Of a stretch of DNA of 64,000 nucleotides, positions 35,643 to 44,931 are shown one piece after another. The notes beneath the pieces are model-generated. The model did no database searches. It had not been told where the DNA came from and saw only the letters and a list, made by a program, of their open reading frames with translations. The DNA is from Bacteroidota bacterium. GTDB taxonomy: Bacteria; Bacteroidota; Bacteroidia; Chitinophagales; Chitinophagaceae. The number at the start of each line of letters is the position of its first letter. The stretch's first letter is position 1. The DNA lies in assembly GCA_028876495.1 (NCBI GenBank), contig JAGWRO010000040.1:1-64000 (forward strand), in the 5' to 3' direction. Both the position numbers and the translations under genes were made by a program.

Positions 35643-37064
35643 TTATTGGTACACTTCCGGCCCGATAAATTTTGCTGTAATGGTTTTTATTTTTCCTGTT
35701 GAATCATATAACCCAATAATGATTGGTGTTTCCCAGTTGGTAACGTCCTTCCTGTTAAGTTTCACAAAAAACTGCAGCGTGATATAGTCTTCTTTTTTTA
35801 TTACCGGATGAGGATTGTCGATCAACTGAATTTCGCCGGGAATATTTTCTAATTTTAAAGACACCGGAATATCGTCGTGTGTTTTGTTCGCCAATTTTAA
35901 ATTGTAAAGATTGCTAATTCTGCCATCGGGAAGTGAAGTGTAAGTCATGCCGGCGGTGCGCATTAAAGTAGCATCCAGATCGGTGCGGCTCACCATTAAA
36001 AATACCAGGAGCGCAATAAGAAGGCTTAGGATGGCAGTATATGATTTAATACGATTGGTAAATTTTAATTTTACGCCTTCCTTAATACTATTTTCTGAGG
36101 CATATCTTATTAGCCCTTTTGGCTTTTCAATGCTTGTCATGATCGCATCACAGGCATCTATACACGCAGTACAGTTTACACATTCCAATTGCGTGCCGTT
36201 CCTGATATCAATCCCTGTCGGACAAACACGCACACACGCAGAACAATCAATACAATCACCTTTTTCATCAATTTTTGGTTCGGCATTCTTCTTTTCAATT
36301 TTTCCTCTCGGCTCGCCACGTTTATAATCATAAGCAACAAGGATTGAATTTTGATCAAGTAGCACACTTTGCAACCTTCCGTAAGGACAAACTACAATAC
36401 ATACCTGCTCGCGAAACCACCAATACACAAAAAAGAAAATACTGGTAAAGATCATTAAAGAAATCAAGGTTGGTATATTTTGCGCAGGATGTTCAATATA
36501 ACCCAACAACTGATCCATGCTTATTAAATAAGCCAGGAAAAAATTGGCTATAATAAACGAGATCAGGAAAAAGACCACAAATTTTAATGAGCGTTTCCAT
36601 ATCTTTTTTCCATTCCACGGCATTTTTTTCAGGAGCTTTTGCTGTGTTGAATCACCGTCGATCCAATATTCGATCTTGCGGAAAACCATTTCCATAAAAA
36701 TGGTTTGCGGACAAGCCCATCCGCAAAAGATACGCCCAAACACTACTGTAAAAAGGATAATAAAAACAATGAACGTTAACATTGCAATACCAAAAATGAA
36801 GAAATCCTGCGGCCAGAAGATCATTCCGAAAATGATAAAACGGCGCTCAAGTATATTAAACATCAGCAATGGCTCGCCGTGCACTTTTATGAAAGGGAGA
36901 GAAAAAAATATAACAAGATAAAACACAGAAAACCAGGTACGCAAATTATACAACCTGCCTTTTGGTTTTTTTGGATTAATAAAATTCCTTTTGCCTTCTT
37001 TTGAAATGGTGGCAACAGAATCCCTGAAACTTTCCTGCGTGTATGGTGTTTCCAGCTCAGCCAT
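35643..37064 (-). CDS. ccoG: Cytochrome c oxidase accessory protein CcoG
   Basis: CcoG is a membrane-bound Fe-S protein that helps copper reduction and supply for cbb3 oxidase assembly. The chain shows an N-terminal membrane region with FGRIFCGWACPQTIFMEMVF, two ferredoxin-type motifs (CIDCSACVRVCPTG and CVNCTACIDACDAI), a further helix around residue 340, and a C-terminal Ig-like periplasmic domain. Length (473 residues) is normal. It follows ccoP with a 3-base gap. Confidence 0.95.
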   Translation of the reverse strand: MAELETPYTQESFRDSVATISKEGKRNFINPKKPKGRLYNLRTWFSVFYLVIFFSLPFIKVHGEPLLMFNILERRFIIFGMIFWPQDFFIFGIAMLTFIVFIILFTVVFGRIFCGWACPQTIFMEMVFRKIEYWIDGDSTQQKLLKKMPWNGKKIWKRSLKFVVFFLISFIIANFFLAYLISMDQLLGYIEHPAQNIPTLISLMIFTSIFFFVYWWFREQVCIVVCPYGRLQSVLLDQNSILVAYDYKRGEPRGKIEKKNAEPKIDEKGDCIDCSACVRVCPTGIDIRNGTQLECVNCTACIDACDAIMTSIEKPKGLIRYASENSIKEGVKLKFTNRIKSYTAILSLLIALLVFLMVSRTDLDATLMRTAGMTYTSLPDGRISNLYNLKLANKTHDDIPVSLKLENIPGEIQLIDNPHPVIKKEDYITLQFFVKLNRKDVTNWETPIIIGLYDSTGKIKTITAKFIGPEVYQ

Positions 37065-37067
37065 TTT

Positions 37068-38201
37068 TTATTTTTTTATAGCTGATGAATCTGATGAAGA
37101 AGCATCATCCGTGTATAAATCACCCTGAGGCGCTTTCGCGTTTGGAGGGTTAGTGCCTTTTAAAGTTTTAATATATCCTGCCAGATCATTAATCTCTTTT
37201 GCAGAGAAGCTTTTTCCCCACGCCTGCATTCCCTTATCGGGGTAGCCATGTTTTATAGATTGATAAATGTCGTTCAACGAGCCTTTGTGTAACCAATAAT
37301 TGTCTGTAAGATTCGGGCCTACACCACCTTCTCCCAGTTTGCCATGACAAGGCCAGCAGGTAGTGGTAAATATTTCTTTTCCTTTGGCAAGCCCGTCAGC
37401 GTCGGGCATTTTAATATTATTTTCATCTATGGTATTGCCGCTTTTTGCTGCATACTCCGCCATTTGAATTTTTGCTTTTGCCATTTCTTCGTTGTATTCC
37501 TGGGTAGGGTTTTTGCCGTAACCCAAAACTTCATAATTCAATAAATAAACAATGGCAATGCCGATGGTGATATAGAATCCATATTTCCACCACGGTGGTA
37601 ATGGATTATCCAATTCACGTATTCCATCATAATCATGATCCAGTAAAATATCTTTTTCTCTTTCTATAGGAATTGCTTTGGTAAAAAACTTTTTATCTAT
37701 TCTTGCCCACCAGGCGCTAAAATTGAAAGATTTAGCTTTTGATTTTTTGGGTGAAAGTTCCCGTTCAAATCTTTTTATCATAAATAAAAAGACAACTATC
37801 ACGATCATTTCTATTGAAATAACTGATACCAACATCCAAAACGCAGCCGGGGAAAGGCCCGCGTAATTATGTACCACTTTTGCTACCTGTGGTGCAGCAT
37901 CCTGTGCTTTGGATGCGTTAGTCAATAGGGAGAAGGATATAAGTAATATTAAGGGCAAAACCTTATTGGCTTCTTTACTTTTTTCTAAAACCTTTCTGGC
38001 ATACATTAAAAGCACACTGCTCAATCCCCATATTACAAAAGCAAGAAGGAAAGCAACTGTTACCATTAAAATTACCGCGTAATTGGTTTTATCGGTTGAG
38101 GTAGCTGCCGCATCAGTAGCTGTTTGTGCATGTAGCGACAGACTTAATATTGCCGCAACCATGCTGAGCAAAATTTTTTTATAGTTTCTGTTGAATTTCA
38201 T
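37068..38201 (-). CDS. ccoP: cbb3 oxidase subunit CcoP, single-haem form
   Basis: The start is placed at the ATG at 38201, giving a signal peptide (MKFNRNYKKILLSMVAAILS, then LHAQ) and leaving 13 bases after ccoQ; the frame extends upstream into ccoQ. The protein has membrane helices near residues 45 and 110, the CcoP N-terminal segment with DHDYDGIRELDNPLPPWWKY, a helix, and a cytochrome c domain with one CWPCHG motif and later DKGMQAWGKS holding the likely axial Met. Classical CcoP has two haem c groups; only one is visible here. This single-haem form is seen in Bacteroidota. Confidence 0.9.
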   Translation of the reverse strand: MKFNRNYKKILLSMVAAILSLSLHAQTATDAAATSTDKTNYAVILMVTVAFLLAFVIWGLSSVLLMYARKVLEKSKEANKVLPLILLISFSLLTNASKAQDAAPQVAKVVHNYAGLSPAAFWMLVSVISIEMIVIVVFLFMIKRFERELSPKKSKAKSFNFSAWWARIDKKFFTKAIPIEREKDILLDHDYDGIRELDNPLPPWWKYGFYITIGIAIVYLLNYEVLGYGKNPTQEYNEEMAKAKIQMAEYAAKSGNTIDENNIKMPDADGLAKGKEIFTTTCWPCHGKLGEGGVGPNLTDNYWLHKGSLNDIYQSIKHGYPDKGMQAWGKSFSAKEINDLAGYIKTLKGTNPPNAKAPQGDLYTDDASSSDSSAIKK

Positions 38202-38214
38202 AATAGTTTCTTTA

Positions 38215-38406
38215 TTAAATGTTCGATGTTGGTTCTTCAGTTTCGTCCAGTGGAATGTTTGACAATATGTCAACTCTTTCTTTGCTCATCTTTAAAACGA
38301 ACCACAGTAAAACAACAAAAAACAAGAAAAAGATAATCAGCGAAATCATCGGGTAAATCTCTGCACCCTCTATGTTTTCTGTTACGTCTTGAATGAATTT
38401 ATACAT
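38215..38406 (-). CDS. ccoQ: CcoQ-like small oxidase subunit
   Basis: The 63-residue protein has one hydrophobic helix (ISLIIFFLFFVVLLWFVLKM) and a charged C terminus. Its place between ccoNO and ccoP, with gaps of 12 and 13 bases, identifies it as the CcoQ equivalent, which stabilises the CcoP interaction with the core. Sequence conservation in this family is low, so the call rests on size, topology and position. Confidence 0.8.
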   Translation of the reverse strand: MYKFIQDVTENIEGAEIYPMISLIIFFLFFVVLLWFVLKMSKERVDILSNIPLDETEEPTSNI

Positions 38407-38418
38407 GATTTTAATTTT

Positions 38419-40578
38419 TTATTGTTTGATTTTACTAATGTCTGTTCCCAATCTTTGGAGATAAGAGATGAGCGCGATCACTTCTTTATTTGGGGAAATT
38501 CGGATGCTGTCGCTTTGCAAATTATCTGCAATTCCTTGTGCCTGTTTCATCAGGTCGGCATTGGCTACTTTATCATATCCTTTCGGATAAGGAACGCCCA
38601 ATGTTTGCATTGCTCTTATTTTAGCGGGCGTTGTAGAAGTATCCAGGTCTTTTTTAAGCATAAATGCATAGGAAGGCATCAGAGATCCTTCACTCATGGA
38701 AGAAGGTTCGCGCAAATGGCGGAAATGCCATCCGTTTGATTTTTTCAGATTTCCTGCTCCTTCACGGGCCAGGTCGGGACCGGTTCGTTTGCTTCCCCAT
38801 TGGAACGGATGATCATATACAAACTCGCCGGCTTTTGAATATTCACCATATCTTTCTGTTTCAGAACGGAAAGGCCTTATCATTTGTGAATGACACAGAT
38901 AACAACCTTCTCTTACGTAAATGTCGCGTCCCTGTAACTCAAGCGGTGTGTATGGTTTTACGCTGCTAATGGTTGGTACATTAGACTTAACCAAAAAGGT
39001 AGGTATGATTTCAACAGCTCCGCCAATTAAAATTACAATAAGGCTGAACACCAGCATTTGCACTGGTTTTCTTTCTAAAATCCTGTGCCAGTGTTCATGT
39101 GTAGCAGATTTTTGCAATTTTTGAAGAGGTGCAGCTTCTGCGGCTTCATTGGCAATTAACTTACCTGATCTTACTGTTTTGTAAAGGTTGTAAACCATCA
39201 AAAACGCTCCTATCAGATACAATGTACCTCCGAATGACCTTACTGCATAAAAAGGTTTCAGATAAGTAACTGTTTCAAGAAAAGAATATTTTAGCTGGCC
39301 GCTTGCAGTAAATTGTTTCCACATACTGCTTTGCGTAAATCCTGCCCAATACAGTGGGACTACATAAAATACAATTCCGAGCGTAGCAAGCCAAAAGTGA
39401 TTGGCAGCTAATTTTTTTGAGTACAATTGAGTTCCAAAAATTCTTGGGATTAACCAATACAAGATTCCGAAGGTCAGCATTCCGTTCCAACCCAAAGCGC
39501 CTACGTGTACATGAGCAATAATCCAGTCGGTATAATGGCTGATGGCGCTTACGCTTTTTAGTGAAAGCATAGGACCTTCAAAAGTTGCCATACCATAAGC
39601 GGTAACGGCAACCACCATAAATTTTAAAATAACATCGTCCCTCACCCTGTCCCATGCACCTCTTAGTGTCAGCAATCCATTGATCATTCCACCCCAGCTC
39701 GGGAAAATGAGCATTAATGAAAATACAGTTCCGAGCGATTGAGCCCAGTTGGGTAAAGCTGTATATAACAAATGGTGCGGCCCTGCCCAGATATATAAAA
39801 ATATGAGTGCCCAGAAATGGATAATGGAAAGCCGGTAAGAATAAATCGGTCGATTAGCAGCCTTAGGTAGAAAATAATACATTAATCCGAGATAAGGCGT
39901 GGTTAAGAAGAACGCCACTGCATTGTGGCCATACCACCATTGAACCAGGGCATCCTGTACGCCTGCATACCATGAGTAACTTTTAAATAAAGTAACCGGC
40001 AGTTCGGCAGAATTTACGAGATGCAATACAGCTACTGTTACAAATGTGGCAATGTAAAACCAAATAGCCACGTACAAATGTCTTTCTCTCCTTTTGATGA
40101 TGGTTGCAAACATGTTCCAGCCAAAAATTACCCAGATAATAGTAATGGCAATATCAATTGGCCATTCCAGTTCCGCATATTCTTTACTGGTAGTAATGCC
40201 AAGTGGCAGTGTGATTGCTGCTGCCAAAATGATCAATTGCCATCCCCAGAAATGAATTTTACTTAATTTGTCGCTGTACATCCTGGCTTTGCACAGGCGT
40301 TGCAGCGAATAATAAACGCCCATAAAAATTCCATTTCCAACAAAAGCAAATATTACCGCATTGGTATGCAAAGGCCGTAAACGCCCAAATGAACCATATT
40401 GCATAATATTTAATGAAGGAAACACTAATTCGAGTGATACGTAAAGACCAACGAGCATTCCTACTGCTCCCCAGAAAACTGTTGCATAAGCAAAATTTCG
40501 AACAGTCTTATTATCATAATAGAATTTTTCCACGGTTGCTTTGGGCGTGTTGTCTAAATAATTTTCTTCAAACTGCAT
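38419..40578 (-). CDS. ccoN: cbb3 oxidase fused subunits I and II (CcoNO)
   Basis: This is the catalytic core of the high-affinity cbb3 oxidase. Residues 1-470 are CcoN, a 12-helix haem-copper subunit with HTNAVIFAFVGNGIFMGVYY, WWYGHNAVAFFLTTPYLGLM (CuB histidine and the special tyrosine region) and DWIIAHVHVGALGWNGML. From about residue 510 a CcoO domain begins with an anchor helix and a haem c site GCYLCHSQMIRPFRSETERY. The 719-residue fusion of N and O is a recognised form in Bacteroidota. It overlaps ccoS by 11 bases. Confidence 0.96.
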   Translation of the reverse strand: MQFEENYLDNTPKATVEKFYYDNKTVRNFAYATVFWGAVGMLVGLYVSLELVFPSLNIMQYGSFGRLRPLHTNAVIFAFVGNGIFMGVYYSLQRLCKARMYSDKLSKIHFWGWQLIILAAAITLPLGITTSKEYAELEWPIDIAITIIWVIFGWNMFATIIKRRERHLYVAIWFYIATFVTVAVLHLVNSAELPVTLFKSYSWYAGVQDALVQWWYGHNAVAFFLTTPYLGLMYYFLPKAANRPIYSYRLSIIHFWALIFLYIWAGPHHLLYTALPNWAQSLGTVFSLMLIFPSWGGMINGLLTLRGAWDRVRDDVILKFMVVAVTAYGMATFEGPMLSLKSVSAISHYTDWIIAHVHVGALGWNGMLTFGILYWLIPRIFGTQLYSKKLAANHFWLATLGIVFYVVPLYWAGFTQSSMWKQFTASGQLKYSFLETVTYLKPFYAVRSFGGTLYLIGAFLMVYNLYKTVRSGKLIANEAAEAAPLQKLQKSATHEHWHRILERKPVQMLVFSLIVILIGGAVEIIPTFLVKSNVPTISSVKPYTPLELQGRDIYVREGCYLCHSQMIRPFRSETERYGEYSKAGEFVYDHPFQWGSKRTGPDLAREGAGNLKKSNGWHFRHLREPSSMSEGSLMPSYAFMLKKDLDTSTTPAKIRAMQTLGVPYPKGYDKVANADLMKQAQGIADNLQSDSIRISPNKEVIALISYLQRLGTDISKIKQ

Positions 40579-40765
40579 TTTTTTTGGTTGTTTTTTTTTC
40601 TTTTAAAGTTGTTTTTTTACTTTCAGGCTCGTTGTCAAATAACATTCTGACTGAAGGCGTATAATCATCATCATACTGGCCGTTGCTCACAGACCATAAA
40701 AAGGCTATGAGGAAAATTGCCGCCACCAGGGTGCTAATACCAATAAGAATAAATAATACACTCAA
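40568..40765 (-). CDS. ccoS: cbb3 oxidase maturation protein CcoS
   Basis: The 65-residue protein has one N-terminal helix and the family's cytosolic tail pattern SNGQYDDDYTPSVRMLFDNE. CcoS is needed for cofactor (haem b and CuB) insertion into the oxidase. It is the first gene of the operon that runs ccoS-NO-Q-P-G-H-TauE-like, and it overlaps ccoNO. The promoter just upstream carries the operator pair at 40822-40855. Confidence 0.93.
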   Translation of the reverse strand: MSVLFILIGISTLVAAIFLIAFLWSVSNGQYDDDYTPSVRMLFDNEPESKKTTLKEKKTTKKNAV

Positions 40766-40790
40766 GCTATATAATATTAATTTAATACTT

Positions 40791-40855
40791 CAAAAATAGA
40801 TTCCTTATTTACCCAGAAAGATGAGGCTCATCAAGCCGTGATATGATTTACCTCA
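40791..40855 (-). promoter_or_regulatory. Promoter with paired Crp/Fnr-like operators (cbb3 operon)
   Basis: Both sites match TGA-N6-TCA in full: TGAGGCTCATCA (40822-40833) and TGATTTACCTCA (40844-40855), centres 22 bp apart. TATTTTTG (minus, 40791-40798) is a consensus -7 element exactly 33 bp below the proximal centre. The pair occupies the 109-base gap after ccoI, so the cbb3 operon has its own promoter. Confidence 0.8.
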
Positions 40856-40874
40856 GTTCAGTAAAAGAACTTTT

Positions 40875-43265
40875 TTAAAGTTTTTTTCTTTTACCGATAA
40901 ATGAAGAAAGCAGGCTGGCCAGGCCTACAATACTAATACTGCTTGCAGGCATAAGCACTGCTGCCACAACCGGATCTAACCTGCCCTGAACGGCAAATGA
41001 TAATCCTACAACATTGTAAAGGATCGATAATGCAAAACCCGCACCGACTACTTTTTTACCTGCTTTTGCAAAGTCCATAAACTGCGCAGTCTTTTGAACA
41101 GCATCTCCATCAATAATAGCATCACAGGCAGGGGTAAACCGGGCAGCATTATTACTTACGGCAATTCCTGCATCACTTTGCATTAAAGCTCCGGCATCAT
41201 TGAGGCCGTCGCCGATCATCAAAACTTTTTTCCCTTCAGCTTGCAATCTTTTGATGTAGTCTAATTTTTTTTGGGGAGAGGTATTAAAATTGAGTGTGGT
41301 AGTTGAAGTGAAAATTTGCTCAAGCCTCTCTTTTTCTGCGGCGTTATCGCCTGAAACCACATGCAGTTCATAGTTTGCCTTCTTCAAGTCATTCACCAGG
41401 TCTTTAATTCCCGGCCTGTATTTATTTTTTATTTCAAAAAAACCTTTGGTAGCATGGTCAATCATCACGTATACGCGCGAGCCATTATTGGCAGAAACAT
41501 GCATTTTCTCATCAAGGAAATTTGCAGCGCCAACTTTTATGGGGACCTGATTAATGATGGCTGCTATTCCTTTTCCTGCATGTTCTTCAAAAGAGTTTAT
41601 TTCAGGCAACTCCTGTTCGATTTCATTTGTAACGAACGAGGAATTTATCAATTTACTTAAGGTGTGTGAGGATTGTGCCGTTACTTTTTTTATAAATGAT
41701 TTATCAGTGATTGAAAGGTCGATGCCTGTGTAATGCAGATCACCCAAATTGGTTTCAGTGAGGGTCCCGGTCTTGTCAAACACAATGGTGTCAATTCCTG
41801 CAAGTGTTTCAATTACGTTTGCATTCTTTAAATAAAGTTGGTTCTTCCCGAAAATGCGTACCATATTTCCAAAAGTGAAAGTGGCAGAAAGCAGAAGAGA
41901 ACAAGGACAGGCAACAATTAAAACCGCTGTAACCACCGGCCATATTTTAGACGGATCATGAAAATACCAGAAAGCCGCTGCGCAAAACGCAACGAGGAAA
42001 AGCGCACCTGTGAAATAGCGGCTCCACGGATGTATAAAAGAAGTGGCCGCATTTTTTGTTTGCCCGAAAATTTCGTTATTCCATAATTGTGTGATATAGC
42101 TTTGCGAAGGTTTTTTTATCACCTGCAATTGTAAGGAAGTTCCTATCTGTTTGCCGCCGGCATATATTATTTCTCCCTTATTTATCGGCACAGGATTGTT
42201 TTCGCCGCTCACAAAACTATAATCGATATAGGCAGAACCCTCAGTAAGTAAGGAATCTGCCGGAACCATCTCTTCATTTTTGATAATGATATAATCGCCC
42301 ATTTCGAGTTTGGTTGCCGGAATATTTTCTTCCTTACCTTTTTTTAAAACAGTAACTCCCAGGGGAAAATAAGAATGGTAATCACGATCAAATGTGAGCG
42401 CATCATACGTTTTATTCTGAAACCATCGACCGATAAGAATAAAGAAAATAATTCCTGTTCCGGAGTCAAGATATCCTGCGCCTGTTCCGCTAATGATCTC
42501 ATAATAACTTCTAACAAACGTAATAACAATTGCAAGGGCAAGAGGTACATCAATATTGATATTTTTTTGTTGTAAACCTTTAAATGCTGATTTAAAAATG
42601 GCACTCGCACTATAAAATAAAACGGGTAATGATAAACCAAAAATGAGCCAGGAAAAAGTTTGCTTTAGCCCCTGCTCATCAATGGCTCCGTGCGAAAAAT
42701 ATTCCGGGAAACTGAGCATCATTATATTACTGAAGCAAAAACCGGCAATACCAATCTTATAAAGTTGTTTCCTGTCGAATTTTATTCCTTTTTTTTCTTT
42801 TGAATCGTTCAAACTGATAAATGGCTCATAGCCGATAAACGCAAGTAATTCCACTACTTTCCGCAGTGAAATCATTTTTTCATTAAAACTGATAAAGACT
42901 TCCTTTCGCTGAAAGTTGGTTTGTGAACTGATGATTCCTTCATTAATCCGGTGAAGATTTTCTAACAAAAAAATGCATGAGGAACAATGCATTTGAGGAA
43001 GAGAGAAAGTGACATTCGTTTGCGTGTCACTTCTGAAACTTATCAATTTTTCTATCACGGATTCATCTTCGAGATAAGCAAATCGTTCACTGGCAAATTT
43101 GCCTTTTACTTTTATTCCCGGGTTCTTATCAAAATTATAATAGCTGCAGAGGTTGTTTTCGTTCAACAATAAATACACCTGCCGACATCCCTGGCAACAG
43201 AAATTTTTATCGCCTTCAATTATTAACGTGATACAATCATCGCCACAATGGTAGCAGTTGGTCAT
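40875..43265 (-). CDS. ccoI: Copper-translocating P1B-type ATPase CcoI
   Basis: The ATG at 43265 (MTNCYHCGDDC) is chosen because the upstream ATG at 43313 lies inside the predicted -7 box. The chain has an N-terminal Cys-rich metal region (CYHCGDDC, FCCQGCRQVY), an HMA-like domain (MHCSSCIFLL), eight membrane helices with the transport motif CPCSLLL, the phosphorylation site DKTGTLTE and the hinge GDGLNDAGAL. CcoI moves copper across the inner membrane for cbb3 oxidase. The Cys-rich N terminus is typical of oxidase-linked ATPases. It is next to the cbb3 operon but has its own promoter. Confidence 0.95.
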   Translation of the reverse strand: MTNCYHCGDDCITLIIEGDKNFCCQGCRQVYLLLNENNLCSYYNFDKNPGIKVKGKFASERFAYLEDESVIEKLISFRSDTQTNVTFSLPQMHCSSCIFLLENLHRINEGIISSQTNFQRKEVFISFNEKMISLRKVVELLAFIGYEPFISLNDSKEKKGIKFDRKQLYKIGIAGFCFSNIMMLSFPEYFSHGAIDEQGLKQTFSWLIFGLSLPVLFYSASAIFKSAFKGLQQKNINIDVPLALAIVITFVRSYYEIISGTGAGYLDSGTGIIFFILIGRWFQNKTYDALTFDRDYHSYFPLGVTVLKKGKEENIPATKLEMGDYIIIKNEEMVPADSLLTEGSAYIDYSFVSGENNPVPINKGEIIYAGGKQIGTSLQLQVIKKPSQSYITQLWNNEIFGQTKNAATSFIHPWSRYFTGALFLVAFCAAAFWYFHDPSKIWPVVTAVLIVACPCSLLLSATFTFGNMVRIFGKNQLYLKNANVIETLAGIDTIVFDKTGTLTETNLGDLHYTGIDLSITDKSFIKKVTAQSSHTLSKLINSSFVTNEIEQELPEINSFEEHAGKGIAAIINQVPIKVGAANFLDEKMHVSANNGSRVYVMIDHATKGFFEIKNKYRPGIKDLVNDLKKANYELHVVSGDNAAEKERLEQIFTSTTTLNFNTSPQKKLDYIKRLQAEGKKVLMIGDGLNDAGALMQSDAGIAVSNNAARFTPACDAIIDGDAVQKTAQFMDFAKAGKKVVGAGFALSILYNVVGLSFAVQGRLDPVVAAVLMPASSISIVGLASLLSSFIGKRKKL

Positions 43266-43310
43266 TTCTTTATTTATAGTGTTGAAATCTTTTCTTTTTA
43301 AGGAAAGAAA

Positions 43311-43375
43311 CAAAAATACCAGTGATATAAAACGAATAATATGAGCAAGATCAGTCTGGTAGATGATATTGGTTG
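43311..43375 (-). promoter_or_regulatory. Promoter with paired Crp/Fnr-like operators (ccoI)
   Basis: The proximal site TGAGCAAGATCA (43342-43353) matches fully; the distal TGATATTGGTTG (43364-43375) keeps only the left half. Centres are 22 bp apart. TATTTTTG (minus, 43311-43318) is exactly 33 bp below the proximal centre. The divergent DUF302 gene starts 170 bases away and lacks a matching -7 box. Confidence 0.7.
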
Positions 43376-43545
43376 GTAGTACACCATTATCGCCTGGTTA
43401 ACTTTGATAAACAGGCTTTTATAGTAAACAAACAATTTTTAAAGATTCTTATTTAAAGATAAAGGTTAAGGCTCTGTAACATAAGTAGCGGAATAAAAGA
43501 TGGGCCTTTAGCAATTTTGCATTAGTAATTAAATAAACAATAAGT

Positions 43546-43932
43546 ATGAGTTATTATTTTTCAAAAACCATAAATAAAGATTTTGATGCAGCCATAGCGC
43601 ATGTAACAGAAGAACTTAAAAAAGAAGGATTTGGCGTGCTTACACAAATTGATGTGCAGGATACTTTAAAGAAGAAACTGGATGTGGATTTTAAGAAATA
43701 CCGCATTCTTGGCGCCTGCAATCCAAATTTTGCTTACCAGGCTTTGCAATTAGAGGATAAGATCGGTTCAATGCTACCTTGCAATATTGTGGTTGAAGAG
43801 AACCTGGATGGTACAGTGGAAGTCAGCGCTGTAGATCCTGTTATTTCAATGTCAGGTGTAAAAAATGATTCTCTTGGCGCCGTTGCTAACCAGGTGCGTG
43901 AAAAACTACAGAGAGTGATAAACAATCTTTGA
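43546..43932 (+). CDS. DUF302 domain protein
   Basis: The 128-residue protein matches the DUF302 pattern throughout: YYFSKTINKDFDAAIAHVTE, GFGVLTQIDVQDTLKKKLDV, YRILGACNPNFAYQALQLED and LPCNIVVEENLDGTVEVSAV. Members are small dimeric proteins of unknown activity, often near redox, sulfur or heavy-metal genes. The cysteines in GACNP and LPCN are conserved in the family. It is the first of four short co-directional genes and is divergent from ccoI. Confidence 0.9.
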   Translation: MSYYFSKTINKDFDAAIAHVTEELKKEGFGVLTQIDVQDTLKKKLDVDFKKYRILGACNPNFAYQALQLEDKIGSMLPCNIVVEENLDGTVEVSAVDPVISMSGVKNDSLGAVANQVREKLQRVINNL

Positions 43933-43959
43933 TCTTAGTTCATTTAAAATATAAACAAA

Positions 43960-44172
43960 ATGAAAGCAAATCTCGGAATGGCCGACAAAGTCGTGAGGAT
44001 ACTTGCGGCAGTCGCAATTGGAATACTTTATTTCATGAATGTAATTACAGGCACAACGGCAATAGTTCTTTTAATTGTCGCTATAATTCTGGTTCTAACC
44101 AGCTTAATAAGCTTTTGCCCGATCTATTATTTCCTCGGTATTAAAACAAGAAAAAAATCAATTGAATCATAA
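43960..44172 (+). CDS. YgaP-like (DUF2892) small membrane protein
   Basis: The 70-residue protein has two helices (VVRILAAVAIGILYFMNVIT and TAIVLLIVAIILVLTSLISF) and the family pattern MKANLGMADKVVR at the N terminus, with SFCPIYYFLGI. DUF2892 domains are the membrane part of YgaP-type sulfurtransferases; here the rhodanese domain is absent. It lies 27 bases after DUF302 and 18 before the OsmC gene. Confidence 0.85.
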   Translation: MKANLGMADKVVRILAAVAIGILYFMNVITGTTAIVLLIVAIILVLTSLISFCPIYYFLGIKTRKKSIES

Positions 44173-44190
44173 TAAAATTTAAATAAAATC

Positions 44191-44652
44191 ATGGCACACG
44201 AAGTTGAAGTACAATGGATGGGTAAAATGCAGTTTAACGCATTGGTAAACGGACATACAGTTATAATGGACGGGCCGGAAAAAGTGGGTGGAGAAGACAA
44301 TGGGCCTATTCCAAAACCATTTGTTTTAACCGCTCTTGCCGGCTGCACCGGTATGGATGTAGCGGCAATTTTAAGAAAGGCACAAAAAGAAGTGAACGAT
44401 TTTGATATGAAAGTTACCGGTGAAATCAGTAAAACAGTACCTATTCAATATACTTCAATTCATATAACTTACGACTTTAAAGGGCCGGAGGAAAACAAAG
44501 AAGCTGCTATGAAGGCAGTTACCGATTCGCAGGAAAAATATTGTGGCGTGAGCAGTATGTTGAAGAAAGCGATGCCCGTAACCTGGGAAGTAAATTATAA
44601 CGGTGTACAGGTATTTAATAATAAAGAAGAAGAAATAGCGGAATTAGCATAA
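44191..44652 (+). CDS. OsmC family peroxiredoxin-like protein
   Basis: The 153-residue protein has the OsmC fold marks: GKMQFNALVNGHTVIMDGPE, KPFVLTALAGCTGMDVAAIL with the first active cysteine, and QEKYCGVSSMLKKAMPVTWE with the second. OsmC/Ohr proteins reduce organic peroxides with these two cysteines. It belongs to the YhfA-like group by overall look. Its neighbours (DUF302, a DUF2892 protein and a Cys-rich membrane protein) suggest a redox or sulfur stress cassette. Confidence 0.9.
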   Translation: MAHEVEVQWMGKMQFNALVNGHTVIMDGPEKVGGEDNGPIPKPFVLTALAGCTGMDVAAILRKAQKEVNDFDMKVTGEISKTVPIQYTSIHITYDFKGPEENKEAAMKAVTDSQEKYCGVSSMLKKAMPVTWEVNYNGVQVFNNKEEEIAELA

Positions 44653-44679
44653 ATTTCATCTGTTCTAAAAGTACTATAT

Positions 44680-44931
44680 ATGGAAACTATTAAGGAAACA
44701 TTATTTTCTAACTGGAATTTTATGCGCTGGGTGAGACTGGCATTAGGTATCGTAGCAGGAATTCAGGCAATACAGTTTCATGATACGTTGTTGGGTTTTT
44801 TGTCTGTATTCCTGCTTTTTCAATCCCTTACCAATACCGGTTGTTGCGGAGCCGGCGGTTGTGCCGTTCCGCGCTCAACAAAAATTGAAAAGCATCAGGA
44901 AATTGAATTTGAGGAAGTAAAAGAAAAATAA
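44680..44931 (+). CDS. Small membrane protein with a Cys-rich GCCGAGGC motif
   Basis: The 83-residue protein has two short hydrophobic segments (WVRLALGIVAGIQAI and TLLGFLSVFLLFQSLT) like a DUF2892 protein, then NTGCCGAGGCAVP and a charged tail. Three cysteines in that motif could bind a metal or form a thiol switch. Its 3' end overlaps the convergent 617-residue gene by 37 bases. It lies 27 bases after the OsmC gene and is probably on the same transcript. Confidence 0.72.
   Translation: METIKETLFSNWNFMRWVRLALGIVAGIQAIQFHDTLLGFLSVFLLFQSLTNTGCCGAGGCAVPRSTKIEKHQEIEFEEVKEK

Noticed and set aside
43364-43545. Possible use of the ccoI operators by the divergent DUF302 gene
   Set aside because: No TAnnTTTG element lies 33 bp from either site on the plus strand, and the gene starts about 170 bases away.
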